In this document: positions 1 through 10,199 of the stretch, piece after piece | Position numbering within the stretch: position 1 is the stretch's first letter | How the letters are laid out: each line of letters opens with the position of its first letter | From: Pseudomonas sp. GM21 | Lineage (GTDB): Bacteria; Pseudomonadota; Gammaproteobacteria; Pseudomonadales; Pseudomonadaceae | Direction of reading: 5' to 3' | Length of the DNA: 64,000 nt | Assembly (NCBI RefSeq): GCF_000282215.1 | Contig: NZ_AKJS01000080.1 | Location: 62,001-126,000 of the forward strand | Translations under genes and position numbers: made by a program | The notes under the pieces: generated by a model | The model's database searches: none | What the model saw: only the letters and a program-made list of their open reading frames with translations | What the model was told of the DNA's origin: nothing

Positions 1-2
1 AC

Positions 3-308
3 GTACGCACTCACGAAAAGGCGATCGATGCCCTCAATCATGAGGTCGGAAAAATACAAGCTACTCGCGCTCGACTGGAGCCCCTTTGGCACCAGCGCAT
101 AAGCGAAAAGGATGTTTACGGCTCGCTATCAGCTCAACCTGAGTGGTTGGCAGAAAATCTGCCACGCTGGCTTGCCCACGCAGAAAATCGAGTCGCTGAA
201 CAGATGGCCATGGCGCCAAGCACCGGAAATGATGAGGCGCTATTGGCATCGATCTACGGACATACCATCGGGGCGCCGCATACCCTCGATATAGATTCGA
301 TCGTTTGA
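3..308 (+). CDS. C-terminal end of an unknown protein (partial, runs off the left edge)
   Basis: Frame 3 is open from the first bases to a TGA at 306-308, giving about 101 residues without a start inside the window. The translation has balanced protein-like composition (many Glu, Ala, Leu and Trp; predicted helical) and ends in TLDIDSIV. I recognise no domain. The base composition is lower in GC than the chp genes that follow. It could be the end of a real gene or of a decaying one; only upstream sequence can tell. Confidence 0.45.
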   Translation, partial: VRTHEKAIDALNHEVGKIQATRARLEPLWHQRISEKDVYGSLSAQPEWLAENLPRWLAHAENRVAEQMAMAPSTGNDEALLASIYGHTIGAPHTLDIDSIV

Positions 309-617
309 AAAAAATGCAACGGTCGACGAATGCTTGGTTTCCTGCGGTCCCCACACCCTCAAAGTTGAGCGGTTACCCGCCAGATTTGAAGCGGGGCCCA
401 GTTTCGTAAGCCGCTTTGGCGGATGGCGTGCATTTGTTGGTGGAGCGGGCGTTGGACCATTACGAGGCGTTGCAGATGCAGATGCGCGCTCAGGCCAAGG
501 TTTAGCCGTTAGATTTTTGGTGAATTGAAGGTCGCCTTCGCGAGCAGGCTCGCTCTCACATTGGATCGGCGGCGAACACAAAACCTGTGGGAGTGAGCTT
601 GCTCGCGATGGGGCCGG
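309..617. other. Gene-free stretch with a coding-like remnant and a REP pair
   Basis: No intact gene is seen. Bases 410-505 (+) read as a protein-like tail (ALADGVHLLVERALDHYEAL and onward to a TAG), but an in-frame TAA lies directly before it at 407-409 and there is no start, so it may be the remnant of a broken gene. An inverted pair of REP units follows at 537-609. The chemosensory operon on the other strand ends at 618. Confidence 0.4.
537..609. repeat. REP inverted pair
   Basis: Two oppositely oriented units (TTCGCGAGCAGGCTCGCTCT at 537 and TGTGGGAGTGAGCTTGCTCG at 586) flank a short spacer. They match the short REP family found between many genes in this window. Confidence 0.8.
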
Positions 618-1085
618 TCAGACCAACCCGGCACTTACCAGTAACTCCTCCAGCGCCAGCAAGTCAGGCACTTTGGCCACTTGCTCCCCCACCTGCACCG
701 CCGCTTGCTCCAGCGGGCACAACGGCACGTCGACATAACTCAACTGGCTATCGAGCTTGTACGACCGCGGAATCCCCTGCACCAGCAACGCAATGAACTT
801 CAACTCTGTCCGCCCGCCCAGCGCATTGAGAATCACGATCCGCGCCCGCTCGCCGATCACGACTTTATTACCGCATGCCGATTCAAAACTCAGCAACGGA
901 ATTTGCCGGTCGCGCCACGTCACCAGCCCCAGATACCACGGCGGCGTATCCAGATCGAACGCCCCCGGCTGATAGTCGATCAGCTCCGCCACCGCGACGT
1001 TGGGCACGATCAGGTTGCGGTCGGCCAAGGGCAGTAGCAGGCCGGTGAGGTTGTTGGTGCGCTGGTAAAAATGGTCATCAAGCAT
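618..1085 (-). CDS. chpC: CheW-like coupling protein ChpC
   Basis: This 155-residue protein is a single CheW-like domain and is the last gene of the Pil-Chp chemosensory operon. CheW proteins are cytoplasmic adaptors that link a methyl-accepting receptor to the histidine kinase. The pattern of short beta-strand-like segments (LTGLLLPLADRNLIVPNVAV, then a WYLGLVTWRDRQIPLLSF block) is typical of the family. Its start overlaps the end of chpA by 8 bases, so it is probably translationally coupled. In P. aeruginosa chpB lies between chpA and chpC; here nothing separates them. The name rests on operon position and domain type. Confidence 0.8.
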   Translation of the reverse strand: MLDDHFYQRTNNLTGLLLPLADRNLIVPNVAVAELIDYQPGAFDLDTPPWYLGLVTWRDRQIPLLSFESACGNKVVIGERARIVILNALGGRTELKFIALLVQGIPRSYKLDSQLSYVDVPLCPLEQAAVQVGEQVAKVPDLLALEELLVSAGLV

Positions 1086-4000
1086 GGGACTTGCTCCACA
1101 GGGCGATGCTTTCCAGCAGCACCGATTCCTGGTACGGCTTGCCGAGGTAATCGTTGACGCCGATGGCCATCGCGCGGTCGCGGTGTTTCTGCCCGGTGCG
1201 CGACGTGATCATGATGATCGGCAGGTGCTGCAAACGCTCGTCGGCGCGCACCTGGGTCGCGACTTCGAAGCCGTCCATGCGTGGCATCTCGATGTCCAGC
1301 AGCATCAGGTCCGGCAGGTGTTCTTCGAGCAGCAACATGGCGTCGACCCCGTCCTTGGCGGTCAGCACGTTCATGCCATGGCGTTCGAGCAAACGACTGG
1401 TGACCTTGCGCACCGTCACCGAGTCATCGACCACCATCACCAGCAAGGGTTTGTGAGGTTCGACTTCGCTGTCCTGGGTCAACACCTGCTGCGGCACAGG
1501 TGCCTGCATGGCGCGGATCGGCGCCAGCAAATCAAGAATGAGCACCACACGGCCATCGCCCAGAATCGTCGCGCCGGACAAGCCCTGCACCGCCGCAAAC
1601 TGCGGGCCGAGGCTTTTCACCACGATCTCGCGGGTGCCGGCCATGGAATCGACTTGAACAGCAATTTGCCGCTCGTTGCATTGCACCAGCAATACCGGCA
1701 ACGGCAGGCTTTGCCCCAGCAGTTTCGGGCGGGTGCTGGTTTTCAGAAGCTCGCCGAGGTAGCACAGTTCGTAGTCCTGCCCGGCGTAGTTGTACCGGGG
1801 AGGATCGAGTCGGTAATGCCCTTCCAGTTCATTGGGCAGCACACGGACGATGCCGTCGATGGTATTCAGCGGGATCGCATATTGATCTTCAAAGCACTGC
1901 ACCATCAGCGCGCGGTTGACCGACACGGTGAACGGCAGGCGAATACGGAAATGCACACCCTTCCCGGGTACAGAGTCGATGATCATCGAGCCACCGAGCT
2001 GGCGAACTTCTTCATGGACCACGTCCATGCCGACGCCACGCCCGGAAATCTGGGTGATCTTCTCGGCCGTGGAAAACCCCGGTTGCAGGATGAACTGCAA
2101 GACGTCGCGATCACTGATCTCGGCATCGGCCGCCAGCAAGCCGCGCTTGATCGCCTTGCGTCGCACTGCATCCAGCGGTACGCCGGCACCGTCGTCGCGG
2201 ATGTCGAAAATCATGTCACCGCCCTCGCGGGACAAGTCGAGTGTGATCCGCCCCTTGGCCGGTTTTCCGGCCGCGACTCGCACCTCCGCCGATTCCAGAC
2301 CGTGGTCCACAGCGTTGCGCAGCATGTGTTCCAGCGGCGGCGCCATGCGTTCGAGCACGTTGCGGTCCATCTCGCCTTCAGCGTTGCCGACGATGAATTC
2401 CACGTCCTTGCCCAGTTCGCTGGAGACCTGACGAACGATGCGCTTCAAACGCGGCAGCATCCGCTCGAACGGCACCATGCGCGTGCGCATCAGGCCTTCC
2501 TGCAATTCGGTATTGATGCGGCCCTGCTGTTGCAGAAGGTTTTCCGCGTCCTGGTTGCGCCGGTCGAGGGTTTCCTTCAGGTCCAGCAAGTCAGAGGCCG
2601 ACTCGAACAGCGCACGCGACAGTTGCTGCAATTGCGAGTGGCGGTCCATTTCCAGCGGGTCGAATTCTTCGTAGCCCTGGCGTTCGGCGTCGACTTGCTG
2701 GCGGCTGAGAATGCGCCCCTGGGTTTCGGTATCAAGCCGGCGCAATTGGTCGCGCATCCGCTCGATGGTGGTTTCCATCTCGCTCAGGGTGACCTGTGCA
2801 TCGTTGACCTGCTGCTCGATACGGCCCCGGAAGATTGACGTCTCACCGGCCAGGTTGACCAGGTCGTCGAGCAGTTCCGCCGAGACCTTGACCATGTCGG
2901 CGCCCGCTTCGGCTTGCGGCACGGGCGTCTCGGGTTTGACGGCAACGGGCGCCACAATGGCCGGTTGCAGCACCGCCGGGTGACTGAAGTTCTTGATCGC
3001 GTCGATCAAGCGGTCGGCGGGCGGCAATGGTTGCCCGGCGCGGGTCGCATCGAGCATCTGCGCCAACCGGTCGTGACTGCTTTGCACCAACATGAACAAC
3101 GCCGCGCTCGGTTGCAGCGCGCCCGCCGAGAGGCTTTCGTAAAGAAATTCAAGCTCATGGGCAAGGTCGCCAATCGGCGCGATTTCGACCATTCGCGCGC
3201 CGCCCTTGAGCGTGTGCAGGTCACGCAGCAGGGTTTCAATTTCCTGCCGGCTCGACGGTTCGGCCTGCCAGCGCACGAGCGCGGCACCCGAGTTTTCTAT
3301 GATGTCGAAACCTTCCTCCAGGAAGATCTCCAGCAACTCGGGATCTTGCCCCGGCGAATCCTTGACCGACGCAGACTCCGCAACTTCGGCGGCGTTGGCG
3401 TTGCCCTGACGAAACTCGCGAATCGCCTCGATCAGCTCGCCCGGGTTCCCCAGCGATTGCTGATTCTGCAACTGCTCAAGAAACACCGCGAGCCGGTCAT
3501 GGCTCTGTTGCAGCAACTGCGCCAGGGTTTCACTGTGGTTGTAACGGCGGTCCACCAAGCCTTCGTAAAGGCTTTCCAGTTCATGGGCGAGGTCGCCGAC
3601 CGGCTGGACTTCGGCCATCCGCGCCCCACCCTTGAGGGTGTGCAAATCCCGCTGCAAGGACAACAGCGGCGCGGCGTTGTCCGGGTCGCTCAACCAGCGC
3701 TGCAGCGCCTGGCCGGCGCTTTCGAGGATATCCATCGCTTCTTCAAGGAAGATCGAAACGATTTCGTCATCCAGATCCACCTGGGTCGCCGCTTGCTCCA
3801 GTTCAGCGGTGGCGCTGCCCAGCTCGCGGATGCTCAGGGTACGGCTGCCATCGCTGCGAATCAGGCCCATGGCGGACGGATCCAGACTTTCGTCGAGCAA
3901 ACCGCGCAAGGCCCGGATACGTTCCGGCTGCGGGCTGATTTCCTGGCCAGCGGCCAGTTCATCCAGCATGTTGATCAGCGCTTCGTGAGCCTGTTGCGCC

Positions 4001-6978
4001 TCATGAAAAAACCGCTCACTGACCGCCAGGCTGCTCTCTTCCACCGCGCCATACAGGTCGAGCAAGGCTTCGCAGAGTGCGTCCACCGGATGCAGGTCAG
4101 CGAGGTGCGCGCCTTCGCCGAGGGTGGTCAGCTCATCGAGCAGCGCGGTCAGCTCCTGACGCTCACCAGGATGCTGTTGCCAGCGCTGCAACAGGCTTTC
4201 GGCGTCCAGCAGGATGTCCATGCCCTGGGACAGAAAGTTGTTGATTAGCTGCGGATCGCGCTTGGTTCGCGGCGCGGTATTGGGCGTGCTCGACTGCTTT
4301 TGCAAATGTTCAGCGAGCAACGCCCGGGTTTGTTCGATCAATGGGCCGGCGCCGCGTATCTGCGCCAATGGATCCGTCTTGAGTTGTCGCAACCCGAGCC
4401 GGAACAACCCTTCGGCTTCCAGCAATAGTTCGACTTCGTCCAGATCCAGTGCAATCTGGTGCGCCTTGTACTCGCGGGCCAGTTGATCCAGTGCCGTTGC
4501 CAGTTCGGCAATCGGCAAGACGCCGGCCATCGAGGCACTGCCCTTGAGCGTGTGCAACGCCCGCTGCAACTCATCGCTGGCCTGAAGCGGCACATGCTCG
4601 GCGGCCTGATCGAGAAAGCGGTTGAGGCTGGCCAGATGGGTTTCAGCTTCTTTGCGGAAGATCTCCAGCAACAGCGGGTCAAGGGCCGCGACGTCCTGGG
4701 TATCTTCATCGCTGGCCGGCGCATCGCCCTTGGCAAGTGCATGTGCGCGCGCGGCCAATTGGTCGACATCATTTCGCTGACGCTGGGCATTGCCGGCGTA
4801 TTCGGCTACCAGCTCCGGCAGCAGATTCAGTGCTTCGGTAAGCAGTTGTTGCACGGCGGCCCCAGGCGCGATGCTGTCCTCCAGCACACGGTTGAGCAGG
4901 TTCTCCACCGCCCAGGCCAGCTCGCCCAGCACCAGCGCCCGGACCATCCGGCCACTGCCTTTCAACGTGTGGAAGGCTCGGCGTACCTCACTCAAGGCCG
5001 ACTTGTCATCCGGGTTGACCGCCCAGCGCGGCAAGTATTCCTGGAGAATATCCAGAACTTCATCGGTCTCTTCGAGAAAGACTTCGCGCAGCTCATCGTC
5101 AACCGGCTCTTCACCGGCGGGCGGCGGCAACAGACTGCCCGGGGTGTTCAGGGCGGGCGGGTTGACGGACGACACGGGGTTGGCCAGCACATCGGCCAGC
5201 GACTGTGCGATCTCGGGGTCATCGAGTTCCTGCATCTCCTGCATCACCCGGGCTTCACTCGGGCTGAGCACATCGTCGAGCATCGGCACTTGCAATTCGC
5301 TGGGGAAAAAACCGAGCGAGGCCAAACTCTTTTCGGCGACATCGAGCAGTTGTTCGCCCGGTGCTTCAGGATCATCGCCAAGGCGCTCCAGGTAATACTC
5401 GATGCTGGTCACGACGTCGGCCAGGCTGTCCAGCTCCTGCCAGTCGGGCTGGTCCGGCTCCACCAGCAAATGCTCGCGGATGAAGTGATTGCAGGTTTCG
5501 ATCAGGCTCGCCGCACGGCTCAACGGGATCATCGACAAGGCACCGCGCACCTGGGTCAGCAAGGCCGGCAATGCCTGCAAATGCTGGCGATCCCAGTCGG
5601 CATCGATGTAGTCGACGATCATGTCCTTGGCTTGTTGCAGGCAGATACGCGCTTCGCGAATGACGATCTGGTGGATCTGCGTCAGATCGGTGGTCGGCAG
5701 GCGGCTTTCTTCCTGGCTCTCGGGCTCTACCGTGCCCATCATGCCGGACAGATTGGCTTCGACGTAGAGCAAGGCGCCCGCGACGTCCATGAGGATCGCG
5801 TCGTTGGGTTCGCGCTGGCCCTGAGCCAGGCTCAGCACCACCGCCAGTTGATCGATGATGACTTTGCGCGGCTGACCAAACCCCAGCACCGCCAGGGTGT
5901 CGGCGATTTGCCGCAGCGGCGCCAACAGGCTTTCGAGGTCCGAGGTGTGCTGACGGTCGCTGCGCACGAACAGGTCCAGGCGTTCCTTGACCCGCACCAG
6001 CTCTTCACAGAGCGCAGCCAGCACCGAGCGCATGGCATCGCGGTCGGGACCGGCCAGCCGTGCCCGTTCTTCATCGACCATCGCGCTGTCGGGCAACGCA
6101 TCGTCCAGTGAGTAGCGATCTTTCATGGTCAGCATCTGCCCGGTGGGATGGTCGGCCTTGGCAATGTAGAACAGCAAACTCTTGAGCAGCTCCGGCGGTG
6201 CCGGTTGATTGATTGCGTGGATGCCTTGTTCGAGCAAACGCTTGAGTTCTTTGTCGGCGTCCTTGAACAGGCTGCGCAGCGCCGGGCTGTTGGCGATCAC
6301 GTCTGTGCGCATGCCTTCGACCAGTGCCGAGGCGACTTGCCACAGCGGGCTCAGGGGCGCATCAGCGCATAACCCTTCAAGGCGTGAAAAAACCTTGGCC
6401 AGATAATTAAAATGGGTGTCGTCATCCTGTTCCCGCAGCAACCCGACCAGCGCCATTTGCAGCATCTGCCGCAATCTGCGCAGCACATTGGCAAAATCCG
6501 CAGGCTCCAGCAGGGCCAGCGATGCGTCGTCCAACGGCGGCAGCTCCACCAGTTGCGGACTGAACAGGCTGGTTTCCGAGAGCAGGGTGTCCCCCCGTGC
6601 ACTGCGCAAGTCGTTGAGCAGCGGCAACACCACCAAGGGCAGGTCACGGCGCGCACCTTGCACCCGGTCGAGATAAATCGGCAGTTGTCCGAGGGCTTGC
6701 ATCAACAGGTGCAGCGCCTCGTCACGATGGCTGACGCGGTTGTGCTGCAAGGCGCTCGCCAGTTGTTCCATCTCTTCGGCGAGCAGGGCCGCACCGTAGA
6801 ATTCGACCATCTGCAAACTGCCGTGCACCTGATGGATGTAGGCCAGGCAATCGCTCAGGGCGTACAACGCCTGCGGGTCATCAAGCAGGGTTTCGATTGC
6901 TTGATGGGCCTGCTTCAGCGTTTCGGCAATCTCGCCTTTGACCCATTCGAGGGCCACATAGTCGTGCCGATCACCCAT
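1078..6978 (-). CDS. chpA: Pil-Chp hybrid histidine kinase/response regulator ChpA
   Basis: ChpA is the CheA-type kinase of the Pil-Chp pathway, which passes phosphate to the PilG and PilH regulators of type IV pilus motors. At 1966 residues it has four canonical HTLKG phosphotransfer sites, near residues 670, 810, 1115 and 1250. These are followed by a dimerisation and ATP-binding region with an NAVDHG box near 1556, a CheW-like domain, and a C-terminal receiver (VMVVDDS; phospho-acceptor Asp in LLDIEMPRMDG near 1892). The ATG at 6978 is chosen because GGAG lies six bases upstream and the protein then begins MGDRHDYVALEW; a TTG at 7005 is the alternative. As I recall, the P. aeruginosa protein is longer (about 2,470 residues) with more phosphotransfer domains, so this looks like a shortened version. 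Confidence 0.93.
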   Translation of the reverse strand: MGDRHDYVALEWVKGEIAETLKQAHQAIETLLDDPQALYALSDCLAYIHQVHGSLQMVEFYGAALLAEEMEQLASALQHNRVSHRDEALHLLMQALGQLPIYLDRVQGARRDLPLVVLPLLNDLRSARGDTLLSETSLFSPQLVELPPLDDASLALLEPADFANVLRRLRQMLQMALVGLLREQDDDTHFNYLAKVFSRLEGLCADAPLSPLWQVASALVEGMRTDVIANSPALRSLFKDADKELKRLLEQGIHAINQPAPPELLKSLLFYIAKADHPTGQMLTMKDRYSLDDALPDSAMVDEERARLAGPDRDAMRSVLAALCEELVRVKERLDLFVRSDRQHTSDLESLLAPLRQIADTLAVLGFGQPRKVIIDQLAVVLSLAQGQREPNDAILMDVAGALLYVEANLSGMMGTVEPESQEESRLPTTDLTQIHQIVIREARICLQQAKDMIVDYIDADWDRQHLQALPALLTQVRGALSMIPLSRAASLIETCNHFIREHLLVEPDQPDWQELDSLADVVTSIEYYLERLGDDPEAPGEQLLDVAEKSLASLGFFPSELQVPMLDDVLSPSEARVMQEMQELDDPEIAQSLADVLANPVSSVNPPALNTPGSLLPPPAGEEPVDDELREVFLEETDEVLDILQEYLPRWAVNPDDKSALSEVRRAFHTLKGSGRMVRALVLGELAWAVENLLNRVLEDSIAPGAAVQQLLTEALNLLPELVAEYAGNAQRQRNDVDQLAARAHALAKGDAPASDEDTQDVAALDPLLLEIFRKEAETHLASLNRFLDQAAEHVPLQASDELQRALHTLKGSASMAGVLPIAELATALDQLAREYKAHQIALDLDEVELLLEAEGLFRLGLRQLKTDPLAQIRGAGPLIEQTRALLAEHLQKQSSTPNTAPRTKRDPQLINNFLSQGMDILLDAESLLQRWQQHPGERQELTALLDELTTLGEGAHLADLHPVDALCEALLDLYGAVEESSLAVSERFFHEAQQAHEALINMLDELAAGQEISPQPERIRALRGLLDESLDPSAMGLIRSDGSRTLSIRELGSATAELEQAATQVDLDDEIVSIFLEEAMDILESAGQALQRWLSDPDNAAPLLSLQRDLHTLKGGARMAEVQPVGDLAHELESLYEGLVDRRYNHSETLAQLLQQSHDRLAVFLEQLQNQQSLGNPGELIEAIREFRQGNANAAEVAESASVKDSPGQDPELLEIFLEEGFDIIENSGAALVRWQAEPSSRQEIETLLRDLHTLKGGARMVEIAPIGDLAHELEFLYESLSAGALQPSAALFMLVQSSHDRLAQMLDATRAGQPLPPADRLIDAIKNFSHPAVLQPAIVAPVAVKPETPVPQAEAGADMVKVSAELLDDLVNLAGETSIFRGRIEQQVNDAQVTLSEMETTIERMRDQLRRLDTETQGRILSRQQVDAERQGYEEFDPLEMDRHSQLQQLSRALFESASDLLDLKETLDRRNQDAENLLQQQGRINTELQEGLMRTRMVPFERMLPRLKRIVRQVSSELGKDVEFIVGNAEGEMDRNVLERMAPPLEHMLRNAVDHGLESAEVRVAAGKPAKGRITLDLSREGGDMIFDIRDDGAGVPLDAVRRKAIKRGLLAADAEISDRDVLQFILQPGFSTAEKITQISGRGVGMDVVHEEVRQLGGSMIIDSVPGKGVHFRIRLPFTVSVNRALMVQCFEDQYAIPLNTIDGIVRVLPNELEGHYRLDPPRYNYAGQDYELCYLGELLKTSTRPKLLGQSLPLPVLLVQCNERQIAVQVDSMAGTREIVVKSLGPQFAAVQGLSGATILGDGRVVLILDLLAPIRAMQAPVPQQVLTQDSEVEPHKPLLVMVVDDSVTVRKVTSRLLERHGMNVLTAKDGVDAMLLLEEHLPDLMLLDIEMPRMDGFEVATQVRADERLQHLPIIMITSRTGQKHRDRAMAIGVNDYLGKPYQESVLLESIALWSKSHA

Positions 6979-7027
6979 AACCACTCCAGTCCCTACACCA
7001 ATCAAAAATCATATGCCTGTGGACGGT

Positions 7028-9085
7028 TCACGCTTTATCCGCCGCCTGTACCTTGGCGGCCGGCAAGGTGAAGCCGGACACCGAACGCCGCAGCTGACTG
7101 GCCATTTTCGCCAGGTTGCCGATGCTCTCGGCGGTGGCGGTGGAGCCGGACGAGGTCTGCGAGGTGATCTGTTGAATCACATTCATCGTCAGGGAAATCT
7201 GTCCGGCCGAAGAGGTCTGTTGCTGCGCTGCGTTGGAGATACTCTGGATCAACGCGGCGAGGGTCTTCGATACACCTTCGATTTCTTCCAGGGCCACACC
7301 GGCATCCTGCGCCAGCCGCGCACCACGCACCACTTCGGTGGTGGTCTGTTCCATGGAAATCACCGCTTCGTTGGTGTCGGTCTGGATCGCTCGCACCAGG
7401 GTTTCGATTTGCCGGGTCGCGGCGGACGAACGCTCGGCCAGGCGCTGGACTTCATCGGCCACCACCGCAAAACCGCGCCCGGCATCACCGGCCATCGACG
7501 CCTGGATGGCGGCGTTGAGCGCGAGAATGTTGGTCTGATCGGCGATGTCATCGATCAGGCTGACAATATCGCCGATTTCTTGCGAGGACTCACCCAGACG
7601 CTTGATGCGCTTGGCCGTGTCCTGAATCTGCTCGCGAATGTTGTCCATGCCGTGGATGGTGTTGTGCACCACCTCGTTGCCCTTGTTGGCAATTTCCACC
7701 GAGCGCTCCGCCACCGCCGAAGATTCAGCGGCATTGGCCGAGACCTGATCGATGGACTGGGCCATGTCGTTAATGGCCGTGGAGGCTTCGGAAATCTGCT
7801 GTGCCTGATGTTCTGAAGCCTGCGCAAGATGCATGGCGGTGGCCTGGGTTTCCTGCACGGCGGCAGCCACCTGGCCGGCGGTCAGGTTGATGGTCGCCAC
7901 CAGGTCGCGCAATTGGTCCACGGAGTAGTTGATCGAGTCGGCAATGGTGCCGGTGAAGTCTTCGGTCACCGAAGCCGTGACGGTCAAGTCGCCGTCGGCC
8001 AGGTCTTCGATTTCGTCCAGAAGCCGCATGATCGCGTTCTGGTTACGTTCATTCTTCTCGGCGGTTTCCTGCAGCTGGCGGTTGGTTTCGCGAACCATCA
8101 CCAGGCCGATCAGGATGATCGACATCAGTGCCAGCAGACCCAGCACGTAACCGCCGATGGTGTCGACATTGCGCCCGTCGGCGAGGTTTTCGAAACCGAT
8201 GGCCAGGTGCGAGGCTTCGTCGAGCAGGGTTTGCGACAGGGTGAAAATGTTGGTGGCTGACTCACGGACCTTGAACAGTTCGGGCGAGGTTTCGAGGATT
8301 TCATCCACCGAGCCGGAGACGAATTCGAACAGTTCGGAAATCTCGCTCAACCGGGCGCGGGCATCCCGGTCTTCGACCTGGCTGATCCTCAGCGCCACGT
8401 TACCCTGAAGCATGCCGTTGAGAACCAGGCCAAAACGCGCGGCGTCACGACCGAAAGCATCGGCGGCCTGCTGCGAGTTTTCGTCGCCGGACAGCACCAT
8501 ATTCACCGCGCCCAAAATGCGCTCGGCCAGCAGCGATTGACGCTGGGCCACCGCAACCTGAGCAGCCGGAGCCCCACGTTGCAGAAGGATTTCGACGACT
8601 TTTTCGTACTCGACCTGCAACTGCGGCACGGTTTCGGCCAGGGTCGCGGCGACTTGATGCAGCGACAGCACGGTCTGCTCGCTGGTGAGGATCGCGTCGG
8701 TGTTTTTCAGCAAGCGCTCCCAATCGAGCTGCACGGCGCGCATTTCCGGGCGTACGGTGGACGGCGCTGGCGGCAGGCCAGTGGCCGGATCACCCTTCTT
8801 CAGGTAACCCCAACGCAGCGCAAAGTCATTGCGCGCATCGCTGAGCAATTTGAACGCAGCCGCTTTGCCGGCGGCGGCTTCGGTGGCATTTTTGGCGATG
8901 CGCTGGGACAGCACGCGCAGTTCACCGGCATGGCCGATGTACTGTTTGTCGTACGTGGCCTGGGTGTTGAGGTAAGCGAAATTGGCGAACAGCAGCATGA
9001 TGAACACGATCAGCGCGATAAAAAGCGCGACGATCTGCGAGCGGCTGCGCGATCCTTCTGGCTTGCCTGTTTTTATTTTTATCAT
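7028..9085 (-). CDS. pilJ: Type IV pilus chemoreceptor PilJ
   Basis: PilJ is the methyl-accepting chemotaxis protein of the Pil-Chp system. The 685-residue protein has a membrane segment at about 17-39, a periplasmic sensory region, a second membrane segment at about 310-332, a HAMP-like region, and a cytoplasmic signalling domain whose tip contains [20 protein letters not shown] followed by a [18 protein letters not shown] block. The ATG at 9085 is preferred over 9109 because GAGGACC lies just before it and the protein then starts [11 protein letters not shown]. In P. aeruginosa the next gene is the methyltransferase gene pilK; here chpA follows after about 50 bases. Confidence 0.93.
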   Translation of the reverse strand: MIKIKTGKPEGSRSRSQIVALFIALIVFIMLLFANFAYLNTQATYDKQYIGHAGELRVLSQRIAKNATEAAAGKAAAFKLLSDARNDFALRWGYLKKGDPATGLPPAPSTVRPEMRAVQLDWERLLKNTDAILTSEQTVLSLHQVAATLAETVPQLQVEYEKVVEILLQRGAPAAQVAVAQRQSLLAERILGAVNMVLSGDENSQQAADAFGRDAARFGLVLNGMLQGNVALRISQVEDRDARARLSEISELFEFVSGSVDEILETSPELFKVRESATNIFTLSQTLLDEASHLAIGFENLADGRNVDTIGGYVLGLLALMSIILIGLVMVRETNRQLQETAEKNERNQNAIMRLLDEIEDLADGDLTVTASVTEDFTGTIADSINYSVDQLRDLVATINLTAGQVAAAVQETQATAMHLAQASEHQAQQISEASTAINDMAQSIDQVSANAAESSAVAERSVEIANKGNEVVHNTIHGMDNIREQIQDTAKRIKRLGESSQEIGDIVSLIDDIADQTNILALNAAIQASMAGDAGRGFAVVADEVQRLAERSSAATRQIETLVRAIQTDTNEAVISMEQTTTEVVRGARLAQDAGVALEEIEGVSKTLAALIQSISNAAQQQTSSAGQISLTMNVIQQITSQTSSGSTATAESIGNLAKMASQLRRSVSGFTLPAAKVQAADKA

Positions 9086-9132
9086 CGGTCCTCGCCTGTT
9101 AACCAACACCCTTTGATGCTTGCCGAAAACCC

Positions 9133-9221
9133 TGTGGGAGCGAGCCTGCTCGCGATTCAGGCGCCGCGGTGTCTCAGCAACACCGCGTTATCGTTCAATC
9201 GCGAGCAGGCTCGCTCCCACA
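9133..9221. repeat. REP inverted pair
   Basis: Two GTGGGAGCGAGCCTGCTCGC-type units in opposite orientation lie between pilI and pilJ, inside the operon. Hairpins of this kind can reduce read-through or stabilise the upstream message. Confidence 0.85.
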
Positions 9222-9232
9222 AGGGTCCGGGT

Positions 9233-9766
9233 TTATAGCGCGACATGCATAAAGCTTTGCGACTGCGCCAACGCAAACGGGCTGAACACTTGCCAGGTCT
9301 GCTCACGCTGGAACCGGCCCTTGACGAACGCCGACATTGGCCCGGTCCAATGATCTACCGGTTCCAGGCTATCCTGGGCAAAGTGCTGCAAACCGAAGAC
9401 TTCGTCGACCAGCAACCCGGCAAACACCTCGTCATGCTCCACCACCAACACCCGCCGCTGCTTGCGCGCCGCCGAGACTTCGTGGCCAAAAAAACCGTAC
9501 AAGTCCATGATCGGCAGCAATCGCCCACGCAAGTTGGCCACCCCTTTGACCCAGGGTTTGACGCCCGGCAATTGGGTAAAACGCGGTTCATGCAGGACTT
9601 CGCTGACTTCGCCCATCGGCGCGACGTACCAATCCTCGCCCAAGCGAAAACCGATACCGCTCCAGCTGTCCTGCCGCGTCGGCTGCGACGGCAGATCCGC
9701 CGCCAGCAAGCGACAGCGCTGGTCGATTTGCAGCAGCAGTTCAAAAGCCGTCAACGACTCGCTCAT
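9233..9766 (-). CDS. pilI: CheW-like coupling protein PilI
   Basis: This 177-residue CheW-domain protein sits between pilH and pilJ, the position of pilI. It is expected to couple the PilJ receptor to the ChpA kinase at the cell pole. The domain core is visible from about residue 35 (GIGFRLGEDWYVAPMGEVSE) to LRGRLLPIMDLYGFFG. It starts 10 bases after pilH ends, consistent with one transcript. A REP pair separates it from pilJ. Confidence 0.9.
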   Translation of the reverse strand: MSESLTAFELLLQIDQRCRLLAADLPSQPTRQDSWSGIGFRLGEDWYVAPMGEVSEVLHEPRFTQLPGVKPWVKGVANLRGRLLPIMDLYGFFGHEVSAARKQRRVLVVEHDEVFAGLLVDEVFGLQHFAQDSLEPVDHWTGPMSAFVKGRFQREQTWQVFSPFALAQSQSFMHVAL

Positions 9767-9776
9767 GGCCGGGCGA

Positions 9777-10142
9777 TCAACCGGCCAACACGTTGTTCAG
9801 GGTTTTGATCAGGGTTTCTTCATCGACCGGCTTGGTCAGGTAGTCCTTGGCGCCCTGGCGGGTGCCCCAGACCTTGTCGGTATCCTGATCCTTGGTGGTG
9901 ATGATAATCACCGGGATGTGCCCGGTGTCCGGGTCTTTGGTCAGCTGGCGAGTCGCCTGAAAGCCGTTGAGACCGGGCATGACGATGTCCATCAGCACCG
10001 CGTCGGGTTTTTCCTGACGGGCCAGGGCCACGCCGTCGGCGCCGTTTTCGGCTTTCAACACTTCGTGACCGTGCTTTTCCAGCATGCCGGTCAGTTTGTA
10101 CATTTCAGTCGGCGAATCATCGACGATCAGAATACGTGCCAT
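9777..10142 (-). CDS. pilH: Response regulator PilH
   Basis: A stand-alone receiver domain of 121 residues. It has the acidic pair in ILIVDDSP, the phospho-acceptor Asp in AVLMDIVMPG, and the Thr and Lys of the switch region (IIIITTKDQ and YLTKPV). PilH is phosphorylated by ChpA and, with PilG, controls twitching and surface signalling. The ATG at 10142 gives the usual N-terminus MARILIVDDSP; a start at 10154 would add four residues. The next gene, pilI, is 10 bases away. Confidence 0.93.
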   Translation of the reverse strand: MARILIVDDSPTEMYKLTGMLEKHGHEVLKAENGADGVALARQEKPDAVLMDIVMPGLNGFQATRQLTKDPDTGHIPVIIITTKDQDTDKVWGTRQGAKDYLTKPVDEETLIKTLNNVLAG

Positions 10143-10199
10143 GGTCTTCCCCATTCTTGTCGACGCCGGGCCCGCTGGCCGAGCGTCACTTTGCGTGTC

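Noticed and set aside
1084..2838. Long plus-strand open frame opposite chpA
   Set aside because: It is antisense to the kinase and receiver domains of chpA and has the His/Gln/Arg-rich composition typical of shadows in GC-rich genes.
4459..6111. Long plus-strand open frame opposite chpA
   Set aside because: Antisense shadow of the phosphotransfer domains; no domain and no ribosome site.
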